This document shows positions 43,170 to 54,150 of a stretch of 64,000 nucleotides of DNA, piece after piece. Source of the stretch: Triangularia verruculosa. Lineage: Eukaryota > Ascomycota > Sordariomycetes > Sordariales > Podosporaceae. The stretch covers positions 1 to 64,000 of the forward strand of contig MU863959.1 in the NCBI GenBank assembly GCA_033296885.1, written 5' to 3'. The stretch's first letter is position 1; the number at the start of each line of letters is the position of its first letter. The notes under the pieces were generated by a model. That model had not been told where the DNA came from. It was given only the letters and a program-made list of their open reading frames with translations, and made no database searches. Position numbers and translations under genes: made by a program.

Positions 43170-44469
43170 TGCCGCGTTTCCCGGGCGTTTCTGTAGCGGT
43201 GGCGGCTTGCTTCCGGGCCGGAGTATTGGCTTGGGTATTCGTTTGAGTAGGTGGCTGGGTAGCTTATTGAGTAGGTAGGGCTTATTAAATAGGAGAGGTT
43301 TGTAAAGGTGGAGGAAGTAGATTAAATTAGTAGGTTAATTTTAATTTAAAAGATTGTAATTTACTGAGGTTTTAATCTAAGGCTTTTATAACCTTCTCTA
43401 TAATATCCTATATATTATATACGGAAACTTTAGTATAGTCTTTGCCGAAGGTAGGTTAGTTTATTTAGAAAAAACTTTCTTTAATTTAGGTAAAGACCGT
43501 TAGTAATTTAAAGTCGATTAAGGAGTAATAGGGACTACCCTTATACCTTTTTTATTTCGTAAGGTCTACTATTGTTATAGGTAATTACTTTTTAATTTAG
43601 TAGATTTAGAAGTTTAGGTTTATTTCTAGGCTAAATTTACTAATTAAAGTAGGGTTTTCTTTATCCTTTTCTATAACTATATCCCTTAGTTTTATACGTT
43701 TAGTAGGGAATAGTAGCGGCTTATTAAACGAATTTAAGTACTAGATAGGTAATTACTTCGGCGTATAGACTATAGTTATAGGGACCGAGTTAGGGAGAGG
43801 GGTTATAGGTAGCTCTGTAGATTCGGTTTATAGTTCGGGATCGGCGTTGTTTTTTTCCCCCGGTAAGGTGACGTGCCGGAGGGTACTCCTTACGGTAGGC
43901 TGGGACCCCGGGGTATGCCCGAGAGGTCGTTCGGGTGTAGGTGCGGAGGGGGGGGTGCTCGGGAAGGGAATAAGACTTCGGCGCTGTATCGGTATAGTAG
44001 GTAAATTGCTTCGTTGAGGTGTGACCGGGAGAGTAGGAGGGCCTACTGCTCTGGGTGTACTGGGCGCACGCCTCTTTACTAGCCGAGTAGTCGTTCCACT
44101 GGCTCTATACCGGATATTAGGGACCGATAATAACGGTTATATATACGCTTCTGGTTTAACGGCGCCGAGGGTTTAAAGCGCCTGTACCGCTGCTGTTTCT
44201 TCCGGTAAGACTACGGCTTCGGGGGCATCGGGGGTTTCGGGGGTATCAGGGGCACCGGGGGTATCTTAAGGAGGGTCCTCTGCCCGGGAGCGTTTCTTCC
44301 CGGTAAATTTACCTTTGGCCGGTCTTTTCGGGGCTATTAGTTCGGAATGGGGGGGGTTTAGAAGAAAACGGACCTTAGGGCGTAATTCCTCGCGTGCCCG
44401 GATAATTTGACGGCGCGGTTTGCCTTCAAGCCAAAGGATGGAATTCAGGGGCATTAAATTCAATACCAC
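43170..44469 (-). pseudogene. Relic of an unidentified minus-strand transposon ORF
   Basis: From 44469 inward the minus strand reads LRPKVRFLLNPPHSELIAPK and RPAKGKFTGKKRSRAEDPP, then after a stop PGAPDTPETPDAPEA and EETAAVQALKALGAVKPEAY, followed by fragments with stops. The Pro/Lys/Arg-rich composition is like a nucleic-acid-binding gag-type or accessory protein, but no domain is recognisable. The ORF is inactivated further in by RIP. Confidence 0.4.
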
Positions 44470-44591
44470 GGTAAAGATTACGGTGAAATACGACGGTATA
44501 CGGCTTCACAACAATTGTCTTTAGGAATTGAAGGTCCTGGATTGAAGGTTGAGCAGTATCTTCGTTGCCATATAAAAGTAGCGGTGTGAAA

Positions 44592-44655
44592 GATTGGATC
44601 AGATCTCTTGGCAAAAAACGCTCGTGCCACACGACGTTTCGAATGCAACGCACAG
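44592..44655 (-). repeat. Right arm of the 64-bp inverted repeat
   Basis: Perfect inverted copy of 40712-40775. Sequences outside the two arms share no similarity, so the arms mark element ends rather than a larger inverted duplication. Confidence 0.97.
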
Positions 44656-45361
44656 AGTGCGCCCAAGACGCGATGTTCCAAAACGGGAGGCTGGTTGAAC
44701 TGGGGCGCTTCTCTTCGTCATTGACTGTAGGATTTGCAGTGTTCGACTGGAGACAGCCGAGACATTCCACCACCTTGGCCCTGTCACTTCCCGTCATTGA
44801 GAAGGAAGAGGAAAATTAGCTGTTGGAATGCAATTCGTACACTATTCCACAAGTGGACCAGAAGACGGGACCCCGGGTTGATCCGGCCTTATCACCGAAC
44901 AATGGATGAGATGAGGTGGTTGCGGGCTACTACCTAGCAGCAGCCTGGAGAACCCCGCTTACTGGGAGTTGAGAAGCACACGTCTTTCTTGCCCGGGGGG
45001 AAGGAACAATCAATCGCTCCTGGAGGGCAAAACCGACCAATTGAGAGTGCCCTAGGTATGGATGGAGCCATATCACAAAAGTGTCCCGCCAGGAAAGCCA
45101 CCAAAGAAAAGAAGCCCGAGGTTGCAGTGAATCCAATCTTGCCCGGGTGGCAACATGTTCAACTACACTACCCTTGCTGTTTGTTTTAGACAGTCTCAAA
45201 CACCCTCTGTTCAACTTCCCTATGTCTCGACTTTTGTCCGACATCGCATGCCATTAGAGACGAACCACACAAAAAGCGCGCCATCTGCAGGCAGGTCCGA
45301 TTCGGCTTCGGTTCAACTGTCCATACGTTCACGACTGTTTCCGACGGTACCCGAAACGAAG
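44656..45361. other. Intergenic, promoter of the MFS gene
   Basis: 706 bp between the transposon island and the exporter start; no supported gene. The exporter's promoter must lie here, so the transposon has inserted close to it. Confidence 0.5.
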
Positions 45362-47528
45362 ATGGTCGACAGGATAGAACACCAAGTCGTCGGCGACAGA
45401 GTGGATGAGAGAACATCCCTTTTACGCCAGCCCGTCCTCAACGTCGCTCCCAAGACCCTAAATGTCGCGGCGAACAACGGGCGAGATGGCCCATCTTCTT
45501 CGGATGGCGACCTCTCTCCCACATCAACAGTGGGATCATATCAAAGCTGGGACAATGGCCAGTGGAAGAAGAACTTGTTGCTTCTTCTTGGTAGGTCTTG
45601 ATGGGTCCAGCGTATGCAGAAGCTGGTTGCTGACCATGTGTTGATTGTAGGCGTCTTTCTCGTCAATTCGGACAGCGCCATTCTGATGGCTATGTTCCGA
45701 GATATTGCATCCGAGTTTGAACAACTGAGTTCGGCCAGTTGGATTATCAATGCATACATCATCGGCATCATCGCTGCTCAGCCTTTGGTTAGTCTCCAAC
45801 AAGAGCGCAACAGCCATACCCAGAAACTAACATTTTCGCGCAGTATGGCAAGTTGAGCGACATCTACGGACGGAAGCCACTTCTGCTCTTTGCGTATATC
45901 TGTTACTGTGTGGGCGCCGCCATTGCGTAAGTGTACCCTCATTTCTCTGAGCAGGATCGAAGATTGCTTACTATTCATCGTCAGCGGTGCTGGGTTCTCC
46001 TTCTGGGGTCTTTTGCTGGGAAGATCACTTTGTGGAATTGGCAACGCTGGAATCACGGTGCTGATATCGACCCTAATCGTTGGTAAGTATACCAGCTTGA
46101 AGAAATGCCCGCACATGCTAACATGTCTAGACCTTGTTCCGATGCGAGAGGTGGCTGTCTGGCGTGGATATGTCTACGCTATCAACCAGATTGGGAGGGC
46201 GCTTGGTCCTTCCCTCGGCGGCATCATATCTGACAGCACCAACTGGAGATGGTACGTAGGAGCTCTTCGCATTGCTATTGCGTATGGAACTTGTGGCTGA
46301 CTATTTCTCAGGGCTTTGTTATATCACGTACCTATCAATCTTGCTGGGCTTATCTTTATCTGGGCCAAGATGTCGTTCCCAAAGCCAACTCCGCCGGATC
46401 CCAAGGGTTCTGGAAACAATTCAACAGCCTCAGAGCCCACACAGTACTCCAAGTTCAAGCGCATTGACTTCTCAGGATCGATCAGTCTGGCTATCGCCAA
46501 TATTTCACTCCTTCTCTTCCTTGACCAGGTCCAGAAAAGCCCAGACAACTTGGTTCAGAACGCAATGGCTATGGTTCCAATGTCAACCTGGCTAGGCTTT
46601 CTAGTTGTTTTCCTCTTGGTCGAAGCTTTTTGGGCCCGGGAGCCGATCTTCCCTCTTCGATTGCTGCGGAAGCGCAATGTTGTATCGGCATATGCGATCC
46701 AGTTTCTTCTGACCACGGCTCAAGTTGCATTGTACACGTCCATCCCGCTCTACTTCCGAGTCACAATGAGCGACAACAACACCACATCTTCCCTTCGGCT
46801 CCTTGTCATGACACTGGGTACCGTTGTGGGGAGTCTGCTTAGCGGGTATGTCATCAAGCGAACTGGGATGTATCGCCTGATCACCATCGTCGCCGTCATC
46901 TTGTCCAACCTTAGTTTCTTGGCCATCTACTTCCGATGGCGGGAAGCGACCAACTGGGCCGAGACCCTCTATGGGTTCCCCATTGGTGTGGGCTTTGGAG
47001 TCTCCCTTTCTGCCGCGTTCATCGGCCTTACGTCAGGGCTTGAGTCGGACCAAGTTGCGGTTGCTACCTCGGGATTCTATCTGAGCATGAACCTGGGAAG
47101 TCTATTGGGTGTCAGCAGTGCCTCGCTCCTGATTGCCTCATTTGTAGAGCATACGTTGAGAGACAAATTACTCAATCTGCCGGACAAAGAGCGTATCATT
47201 CGAGATGTCCTGTCCAACTTCGACACGATCGACCAGCTGCCAGATAAGATTGCGAGGATCGTGCTGGGGGCCTATGAAAAGAGTTTTGTCAACGTCTGGT
47301 GTAAGTCACTACCAAGAAGATTATCACCAACATGCAGTGTGCTGATTGTGATTTCCAGTATTCTGTGTTGCCTTTGGAGTGATGGGACTAATCGCCAGTT
47401 TCGTGATGCGAGAGGGGCAGCTCCATCAGTCGCCAACCCCCAAGCCCAAGAGACCAGCGGCGACGACCCGAAATGGGTACAGCTACAGCGCAGTCTCAGA
47501 CGAAGAAAGCGATCGCAGTGAGCCTTAA
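45362..47528 (+). CDS. MFS drug/metabolite exporter, DHA2-like
   Basis: Seven exons, 45362-45590, 45651-45787, 45844-45926, 45985-46082, 46131-46251, 46312-47300 and 47359-47528, give 608 aa; every junction keeps the frame. It has about 14 membrane helices, as in the DHA2 group. Seen: a long hydrophilic N-terminus ending DNGQWKKNLLLLLGVFLVNS, SASWIINAYIIGIIAAQPLYGKLSDIYGRK (motif A: GxLSDxYGRK), GRSLCGIGNAGITVLISTLI, VYAINQIGRALGPSLGG (motif C-like) and PLYFRVTMS; the cytoplasmic tail ends SDEESDRSEP. Proton-driven export of small molecules from plasma or vacuolar membrane is the family role. It lies at the edge of the metabolic gene group, as expected of an exporter or self-protection gene. 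Confidence 0.9.
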
Positions 47529-49166
47529 TGGGCTGATCTCGATCAGAGGGATGGTTTCTTTCGTTGTGTATTTTAGGAGTGATCTGTAAGACAAGTTGGA
47601 CATGGGCGGTGGGCTTGCTTGGAAAATAATGGGGACTAGAGGTGATGGTTCAGGAAAGCCGTGTACTGCAGGCTGGTCTCGGACGTTTATCGTGTGCAGG
47701 ATACTTTTTGCCCTTTCGAGAGCATATTTTACATAATGACCAAGATAGTTGGAAAATCTCATGCTGCATCACACTACTCGACATCTGAAGCCTTGGATCC
47801 GATAACCCGCAAAAACTTGAACCGATACCATCATGGATCAAGGGCCCAACCTTGCTGCAGTTGCAGGTCGGACAAGGTAGGGTAGATAGACGTTTGTGCA
47901 GTGCGTTACCCGACCACAGCATGAGTTAGAATCGCCCCCGGAAACCTGAAAGCTTTAGCATGCATCTGATTCGGGGAAGCGGTCTGGGTGAAACAGCGAG
48001 AAACATGGAACACTCGGGGCATATTTTCCCGCCTCGACAAGTTTGGTTCGCTCTTTCGTGGAGAAACGAGCAGTACAGAGTCTGAGACTTGAAAGAGGGG
48101 TAAAACTGGCAGCAGCAAAAGCCGTCCGATAATGTGCATATGCCCTGATGCACCTGGTCTCGGGTCTTGGACAGAACGGCAGGAGGGAACAGAGCACCTT
48201 CACCGAGCCCTTTTGCAATATTGGTTTGTTGTTGCATGGAAGGATTTGGAACCGCAGCTGTGGGCCGGTAAGGTGGACAAGATTCCTCCTGCGTATCGTA
48301 CACCACTTGCTTGTCTCGACGAACAAACCGCGGAGACACAAACAAAAGTCACCAAGATCCACCTGCTATCCCAAGGAATAAAACTTCAGAATTGTGGCAC
48401 GTGGTAGAACCCTCTCAGATGTGCCACTACCTAGGCAAGGTAACCACGGGTCCAACCTTGGATGAGATGAAGAAAGACACAGCTCTCGATGGGGTAGCAC
48501 TGCTGCCTGGTGGGTAGGTGACGTTACCAGTGGATTTGTCCCCCCCTTGTCCATATCCGATTCACCGCGTCAATATGATCTACACTGCTTAAAATGCTGG
48601 TTGCCGACGAGTTGGGGCGGAGCTAAAGGTTTTGCGGGCAATGCAGGAGATTGGATTTGGCAGTGATCTACGGGCTGCAGGTAGCTGAGGCTCGGTCCTA
48701 CATTTGGTTTCAACGACAGAAGTGAGGCTTCTGAACGAATAGTGGGGGTAGGATAAGGTTGGTACTTTACATTGTAGGTAGGTCGACAAAAAGCGAAAGA
48801 AAAGGAACAGGGGTCCGGCGGCACAGTAGATTGACTGCTGATGGCGCAAGTAGGTACTGTGGGTTCGGTATCATGTCGGCGACAAAGCTGGAATGGCCAT
48901 CTGATTGGACTGTTGTGAAAGTGCTGGGAGATCGTGGCTTGCTGAAGGGCCATGGTGCGCAACATCAGGCGCGTATCGGGTCACCGAGCTTTTGGGAAAC
49001 CCAACCAATGTGATATTATCCCCGATGCCATAAAGGCAGGATGCGCACGGGAAGGAAGCGCAAGAATGGTGTGATATTGTTGAGCTATTTGGGAAGAGAA
49101 ATTTACAGGGCCTGCTGTATCTATGTGGCATTGGCGGTTCCAAACCTCATTAGCCACCTGGGCACC
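47529..49166. other. Intergenic, no gene seen
   Basis: 1.64 kb between convergent genes (exporter plus, methyltransferase minus). Several ORFs of 70-140 codons have no family, start or splice support. Confidence 0.5.
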
Positions 49167-50411
49167 TCATTCCTTGACATGTCCTCCGTCAACTCCTTCC
49201 TCAAACTCATCCATAATCACAATGCCGCTGTCAACTCTCTTGAGACTTGGTTGCAGCCAGTAGATGTCTATAGGTCCATTGTTAGCTACCATTAAGGCCA
49301 GATACGAGGGGAACTCACTGTAATCAAATTGCGGATTCTTCCATGCCGTCTCGATATTGAGACCGGATTGCAAGCACACACTCTCCACCGTCTCCCTCGC
49401 CCATTTTCCGCTGCTGATGATAGGTAAGCCTTCACCCTCGACTAGCGTAATGGATTGTCCGCGGATCCTGGCCGTGAGTGACCGGGTCGGTGTCAGGTAT
49501 GTCTGAAATCGCTGGCGCTCTGGGAGCCATTTCCCTTCGAACCTCCAGTTGTTGTCATCAAAGAACCGATCAACCTCAGAATTGTCATCACCCCCACTCA
49601 GGAGGTTGCTTGCGTAGCCAAGCGCTTGTCTCACCCAACGGCGGGAGTAACCGCCAGGCACATCGTAAGCAGCCTCAATCTTCGCCGCGTCTTGGCATCC
49701 GTCCACCGCCAGCAGAAACCCAGCAACATTCTGCGGAACGCCAGTCTCGGGAGCACGAGCGAAGGAGCTCAGAAAGTTGATGGCGGCATCCTGTTCGTCG
49801 TTGCAAATGCTGCTGCCCAGAAAGACGAGAGTTCTGCGGTAGGCAGCAGCCTCAGGGCTGGCAAGCCAATTTGCGCTGTCGTCATAAGTCCCGAGCAGGG
49901 CGCGTACCTGGATATGGCGGAAAGAGGCACGCTGCTTGAGGGCCCTGAGAGATCTTTCCAGTAGCGCGTGGTCCACATCAAGTGCAAAGTACACTAGGGG
50001 TGTGCTGAGATGTTTGTCGAGAGCTGACAGGAACTGGGCCGTCTTGGTCATGTTACCAGCTCCCAGTTCAATCAGGAGATCAGTTCTTGTCGAGGCCACT
50101 GTTTGAGCGATGCTCTCTACCTCTTGCTGGAGCAGGTCATCCTCCACCCGGTAAGGATAATATTCTGGGCTGGCCAATATGTCGTCGTACAAGACCTGCC
50201 CAGATTCACCCCACAGGAGCAAGGAAGGGAGGTATTTGGATCCCCGGGGCTGGGAAAGACCCTCAAGGACTTTGGAGTCCAGATTGTGCAATAGTGACTG
50301 CCGGGAGGTGCGGATGTCTATGATATCGGGACCTGCTGGCAGTGGGAGGTCGTGCCTCAGTGCATCCTTGCCAAAGGGGCAAGCCGTGGTGGATGTGACT
50401 GAGACGGCCAT
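49167..50411 (-). CDS. EgtD/EasF-type SAM methyltransferase
   Basis: 414 codons as one ORF; 397 aa if a probable 51-nt in-frame intron (49268-49318: GTGAGT, GCTAAC branch, TATAG) is removed, which gives FDYNIYWLQPS. It belongs to the histidine-specific methyltransferase family (DUF2260/Methyltransf_33), which includes EgtD (histidine betaine for ergothioneine) and EasF (4-dimethylallyltryptophan N-methylation). Seen: GSKYLPSLLLWGESGQVLYD, ILASPEYYPYRVEDDLL, motif I LLIELGAGNMTKTAQFL, YFALDVDHALLERSLRAL, LVFLGSSICNDEQDAAINFL and FDDNNWRFEGKWLPERQRF. It likely N-methylates an amino-acid-like amine. No DMATS or ergothioneine sulfoxide-synthase domain is adjacent, so the substrate is open. Confidence 0.88.
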   Translation of the reverse strand: MAVSVTSTTACPFGKDALRHDLPLPAGPDIIDIRTSRQSLLHNLDSKVLEGLSQPRGSKYLPSLLLWGESGQVLYDDILASPEYYPYRVEDDLLQQEVESIAQTVASTRTDLLIELGAGNMTKTAQFLSALDKHLSTPLVYFALDVDHALLERSLRALKQRASFRHIQVRALLGTYDDSANWLASPEAAAYRRTLVFLGSSICNDEQDAAINFLSSFARAPETGVPQNVAGFLLAVDGCQDAAKIEAAYDVPGGYSRRWVRQALGYASNLLSGGDDNSEVDRFFDDNNWRFEGKWLPERQRFQTYLTPTRSLTARIRGQSITLVEGEGLPIISSGKWARETVESVCLQSGLNIETAWKNPQFDYSEFPSYLALMVANNGPIDIYWLQPSLKRVDSGIVIMDEFEEGVDGGHVKE

Positions 50412-51795
50412 GTTTTTGGAGGATGGAGTGCTGGTTAGACAAAGTGATGGTTGGTATCAAAGGTGGTGTAGGGGTTTCGAAACAGGATTAAGCATCTGTG
50501 TGACCGCCTTGATGTAGGTTGTGAGGCAGGGTCTACCTGTATATAAAAGAGAACATTTCCCTCAGTATCACGCTGTCTTTGAAGCCTACCCTTGGGGTTT
50601 CCTTAAGGTTCTGTGGACAGTGGAGCCAAAGATCGACCACGCATGGTGTACGACGTCGTTCCGGCCGAGTAACAAGTTCAAGGAAATGAGGGTTGGCCAA
50701 TGATTGAGCGGGATCTTCTTTATGCATCCAGGGTCAACACCATGGAGGAAAGGGCGTTCCAGTTCACAGCTGGGTCTCTGTCCCGGAGGCTTGCAGGAGT
50801 ACACACAACCAACCGGCCCTGGCCGACGTGGTGATGCAACTGTTTCATTTTCAGCATGCGTTAAGGAGTTAATGACGCTGTGTTGATTGGCGGGTGGATT
50901 CTGTCGACAAAGGATGAGATTCCCATACTTGGACAAGAGATCTATTCTGATTCGAACAATGCACACGGTGATGGGCGTGGTGCAGGAGAGTTTCCATGTT
51001 CTGCCGTCATGACCCATCACCTCATTCCAGGTTCCAGCTGGCTCGAGGAGGCGGCCGGATGCAGTTGACTTCCATAACCAGCCAGGTACATCGGCCTCGG
51101 CCATTCGCGAATCAGCGATCAAAGGCAAGTGTTCCTGCATAGCTGAATGGCTACTCTGGGGCAAGCGCGCTACGGCTTGTGAGATCTGAGAAGTCGTAGG
51201 GCGGGAAGGACAAGTCATGACGGAATGATTGATGGTGGGGAACACAGAAGGCGGGTACCTTCCAGGGGCCTGGCTGCTGGGGTTGGTACGACCTCCATTG
51301 GTCCCACGCTCCCCCACACAATGTCTCTCTTTTTTTCAGGGCAGCTCCTGCTCGGGCTACATACTCGGCCACCACGTCACAGCCTCTGCCAGCTTTCCCA
51401 ACTGAAGTACCGCTACCCAGAGTGTACCCACCAGATCTGCATTGCGACCGCCTCTCTCCACCGTCCAGTCATGCTACCGTGCCTTTCTTCCGGGCCGCGT
51501 TCCACCTTTCATATCCGAATTGCTGCTGAGTCCACTGCGTCGGGGACCTTCCAGTACTCACGAACACCGAGTTGCCCAATCACGTTTAACGGTTCCAAGC
51601 TTACGCTGCATGTCTGCTCCTAGGATGCGTGGGGCCTGAAATCACATCATGTACTTCAGAAGCCCCTCGAGTTGATATCCCAGTCCTGGGTTTGGTGTGT
51701 GCATCTCAACTCAAACCCCATCTCTTCTCGTTACCAGCCAGGTAGTCAGGTACCTCACCAAGTAACACATCCACCACACTCAAACAGTGTGCATC
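50412..51795. other. Divergent intergenic region
   Basis: 1.38 kb between the methyltransferase (minus) and the FAD monooxygenase (plus); both promoters must lie here. A 243-codon minus-strand ORF (50586-51317) was seen but has no family or leader and is not called. Confidence 0.5.
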
Positions 51796-53890
51796 ATGTC
51801 CCCCTCGCCATCCACAACTGTTGACCTTCTGATTGTCGGTGCCGGACCTGCAGGGTATGCCGTGGCCCCCATTTATCTTTGATAATAGCCAAAGTCCTTG
51901 ACTGACAAAGGTGTGTAGCTTGGCGCTGGCAAACTGGTTTCGTGACACAGATATCACGGTCCTCCTTGTTGACAAGAAGCCTGGGCCTACGCCGCGCGGA
52001 CAAGCAGAGGGCCTCAAAAGCACCACCAACGAAATCTTCGACTCGTATGGCATCGGGCCTCAGATCACGGCCGAGTCATGGAGATTGGAAGAAATCGCTT
52101 GCTGGGGCATGAGAAAGGATGGAGCGGAGGGCATTGTGCGGGAGCAGGTCATCCCAGACAGGGTTGAGGAGTTGGGAAAGCCTCGAGAGACCATGCTACA
52201 ACAGTGTGCGTGACCGCCATTTCATTGCATTGTGTGGAATATCATTCTAATCAAGGCGCAGCTCGAGTTGAACACCACATGCTTCAAAATATCCTGCCTC
52301 ACAACAACATTGAGATTCGATACAACACAATTCCGGTCGCTGTTGAGGTTGACATTGCATGTGGTCATGAAGCAGATGCATATCCCGTTACCGTCTGGCT
52401 TAAGAAGGTTAACAACGATGCAACTACCCTCAATGGACACGCGACAAATGTAGGATACCATTACAATTCACAAACGGTCTCATCGCTAACAACAATGCTA
52501 GGGGATAAACGGCCATGAATCAAATGGTCAAATGAACAATGACCAGAATGGCCATTACACCAATGGTACTGACACCAATGAAGACCATACTTTCAAGGAG
52601 AGGGTTTCTGCCAAATACATCGTGGGCTGTGACGGCGCCCGTAGCTGGCTCCGTAAGCAGCTCAACGTCATTCTTGAAGGAGACCTCACGGACTCGGTAT
52701 TTGGTGTGGTGGATATGGTCCCCAAGTCCAATTTCCCTGACATCAGGAGGGTCTGCTACCTCAGGGCGGCATCCGGGACCATTCTCCTAGTCCCGCGTAG
52801 CAATAGGGAGGTGCGGATGTATATCCCCGTCGAGAGCGGCACCGCCCTTCCAGATCCTAAGGACTTGACCTTTGATCGTATCATGGACGCCACACGCAAG
52901 ATCATCGCCCCCTATACCATGGATGTTGGTTCCGTGTCGTGGTGGTCAGCGTATCGGGTGCGTCAGCGAGTGGGCAACTATTTCTCTCGGCTTAATGAGC
53001 GAGCTTTTCTTGTTGGCGACACCGTTCACACGCACTCTCCGAAGGCTGGTCAAGGCATGAACACATCAATTCAAGACGCGTACAACCTCGGCTGGAAACT
53101 TAGGCTTGCGCTTGAGGGCCAAGTGCGCTCTCCCTCTGCACGCCAAGACCTGCTTCGAACATACGAATCTGAGCGTCGCCCTGTGGCGCTGGACCTCATT
53201 GCTTTTGACAAGGGCTTCCTGAAACTTTTCGCAGCTCCGTCGGCACGGTTTGATACCGAGATCCTGCAAGCCTTGAAATTCACCACTGGGCTGTCGATCC
53301 GGTACCCACCTTCGTGTGCTGTTCAGCTACCGAAAGGCGTGGAGCAGCTGGGTCCTAGTCTGCTCAAGGCGGACTTGGTGCCGGGCAAGAGACTTCCTGA
53401 CTTTAGGGCAGTGTACCAGGCCGATGGTGTGCCCACGTGGATGCACAAGAGGCTATCGGCCACCGGGCAGTTCAGGGTCGTGATCTTTGCTGGCGATATC
53501 ACGGACCCTGCCAGGTTGGAGAGATTGCTTGTTGTTGGCAGGTATCTTGGTGAAAACGAATCTTTGAAGCATCTGACCATGACCAGACCGGGCAAGCAGC
53601 CGTTGGTAGAGGTTCTGGTCGTGCATTGCGCCGACCGAGACCAGGTGGATTTCCTGGCTCTGCCGGAGGTCTACCGGCCCTGGAGTGAGGAAAGTGGGTA
53701 TGATTATTGCAGGGTTTTTGCTGATGTGGAGAGTGTGCATGATGGGCATGGCAGGGCCTATGAACGGCTCGAAATTGACCCCGCGGTTGGCTGCATGGTA
53801 GTCGTCAGGCCGGATGGGTATATTGGTGCTGTGTTGGATGTCGACGATGTCGATGGAGTACGTACTTATTTCGAGCGAAATAGTCTATGA
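51796..53890 (+). CDS. Phenol 2-monooxygenase-like FAD enzyme
   Basis: Four exons, 51796-51854, 51919-52205, 52262-52449 and 52502-53890, give 640 aa. PHBH-fold flavoprotein monooxygenase: VDLLIVGAGPAGLALANWF (GxGxxG), the second FAD motif YIVGCDGARSWLRKQL (DG), AFLVGDTVHTHSPKAGQGMN (GD) and SIQDAYNLGWKLRLALEG. The C-terminal 200 residues form the thioredoxin-like lid/dimer domain of phenol hydroxylases (PGKRLPDFRAVYQADG, VVRPDGYIGAVLDVDD). These enzymes ortho-hydroxylate phenols with NAD(P)H and oxygen. An Asn/His/Thr-rich insert (about residues 178-205) sits at an intron junction and is not part of the fold. Intact. Confidence 0.9.
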
Positions 53891-54150
53891 TTTGCAGGTA
53901 TGGGGTTTGATATGGGACGGCATAAAAATAGCATGTAATAGTGTAATTAGTGATGCATGAGTGGCTCAGTTAATCAAGAATCGGAATTTGCATCGAATGC
54001 CGAGCTCATGATGTGCCCTGGTGCTTTCAGTTGCAGCCTCGAGGCTTGTTCGGTGGATGGGTGTTAAGTGGATGGTTCTAGATACAGTAGAAGAACGCTC
54101 GATATTAAAGGTTAAGTTTACGCTAGTTTGTGGTCAAAGAATCCTAAAGG

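Larger units (their letters stand above)
40712..44655. mobile_element. RIPed transposon island bounded by 64-bp inverted repeats
   Basis: A 3.9-kb block, very AT-rich from about 41.03 to 43.15 kb, between two perfect 64-bp inverted repeats. On the plus strand it holds a decayed Tc1/mariner-type transposase (40926-41943); on the minus strand from the other end it holds remnants of a Pro/Lys/Arg-rich ORF with GC-rich patches at 43170-43260 and 43850-44300. The outer few hundred bases at both ends are not RIPed. Whether this is one large element with two convergent ORFs or a nest of two elements cannot be decided. No clean target duplication is visible at the outer edges of the repeats (only AG on each side). 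Confidence 0.75.

Noticed and set aside
47926..48345. 139-aa Cys-containing minus-strand ORF
   Set aside because: No signal peptide, family or conserved pattern; likely chance.
50586..51317. 243-aa minus-strand ORF between divergent genes
   Set aside because: No recognisable family, no splice support and unremarkable composition; it lies entirely in a promoter region.
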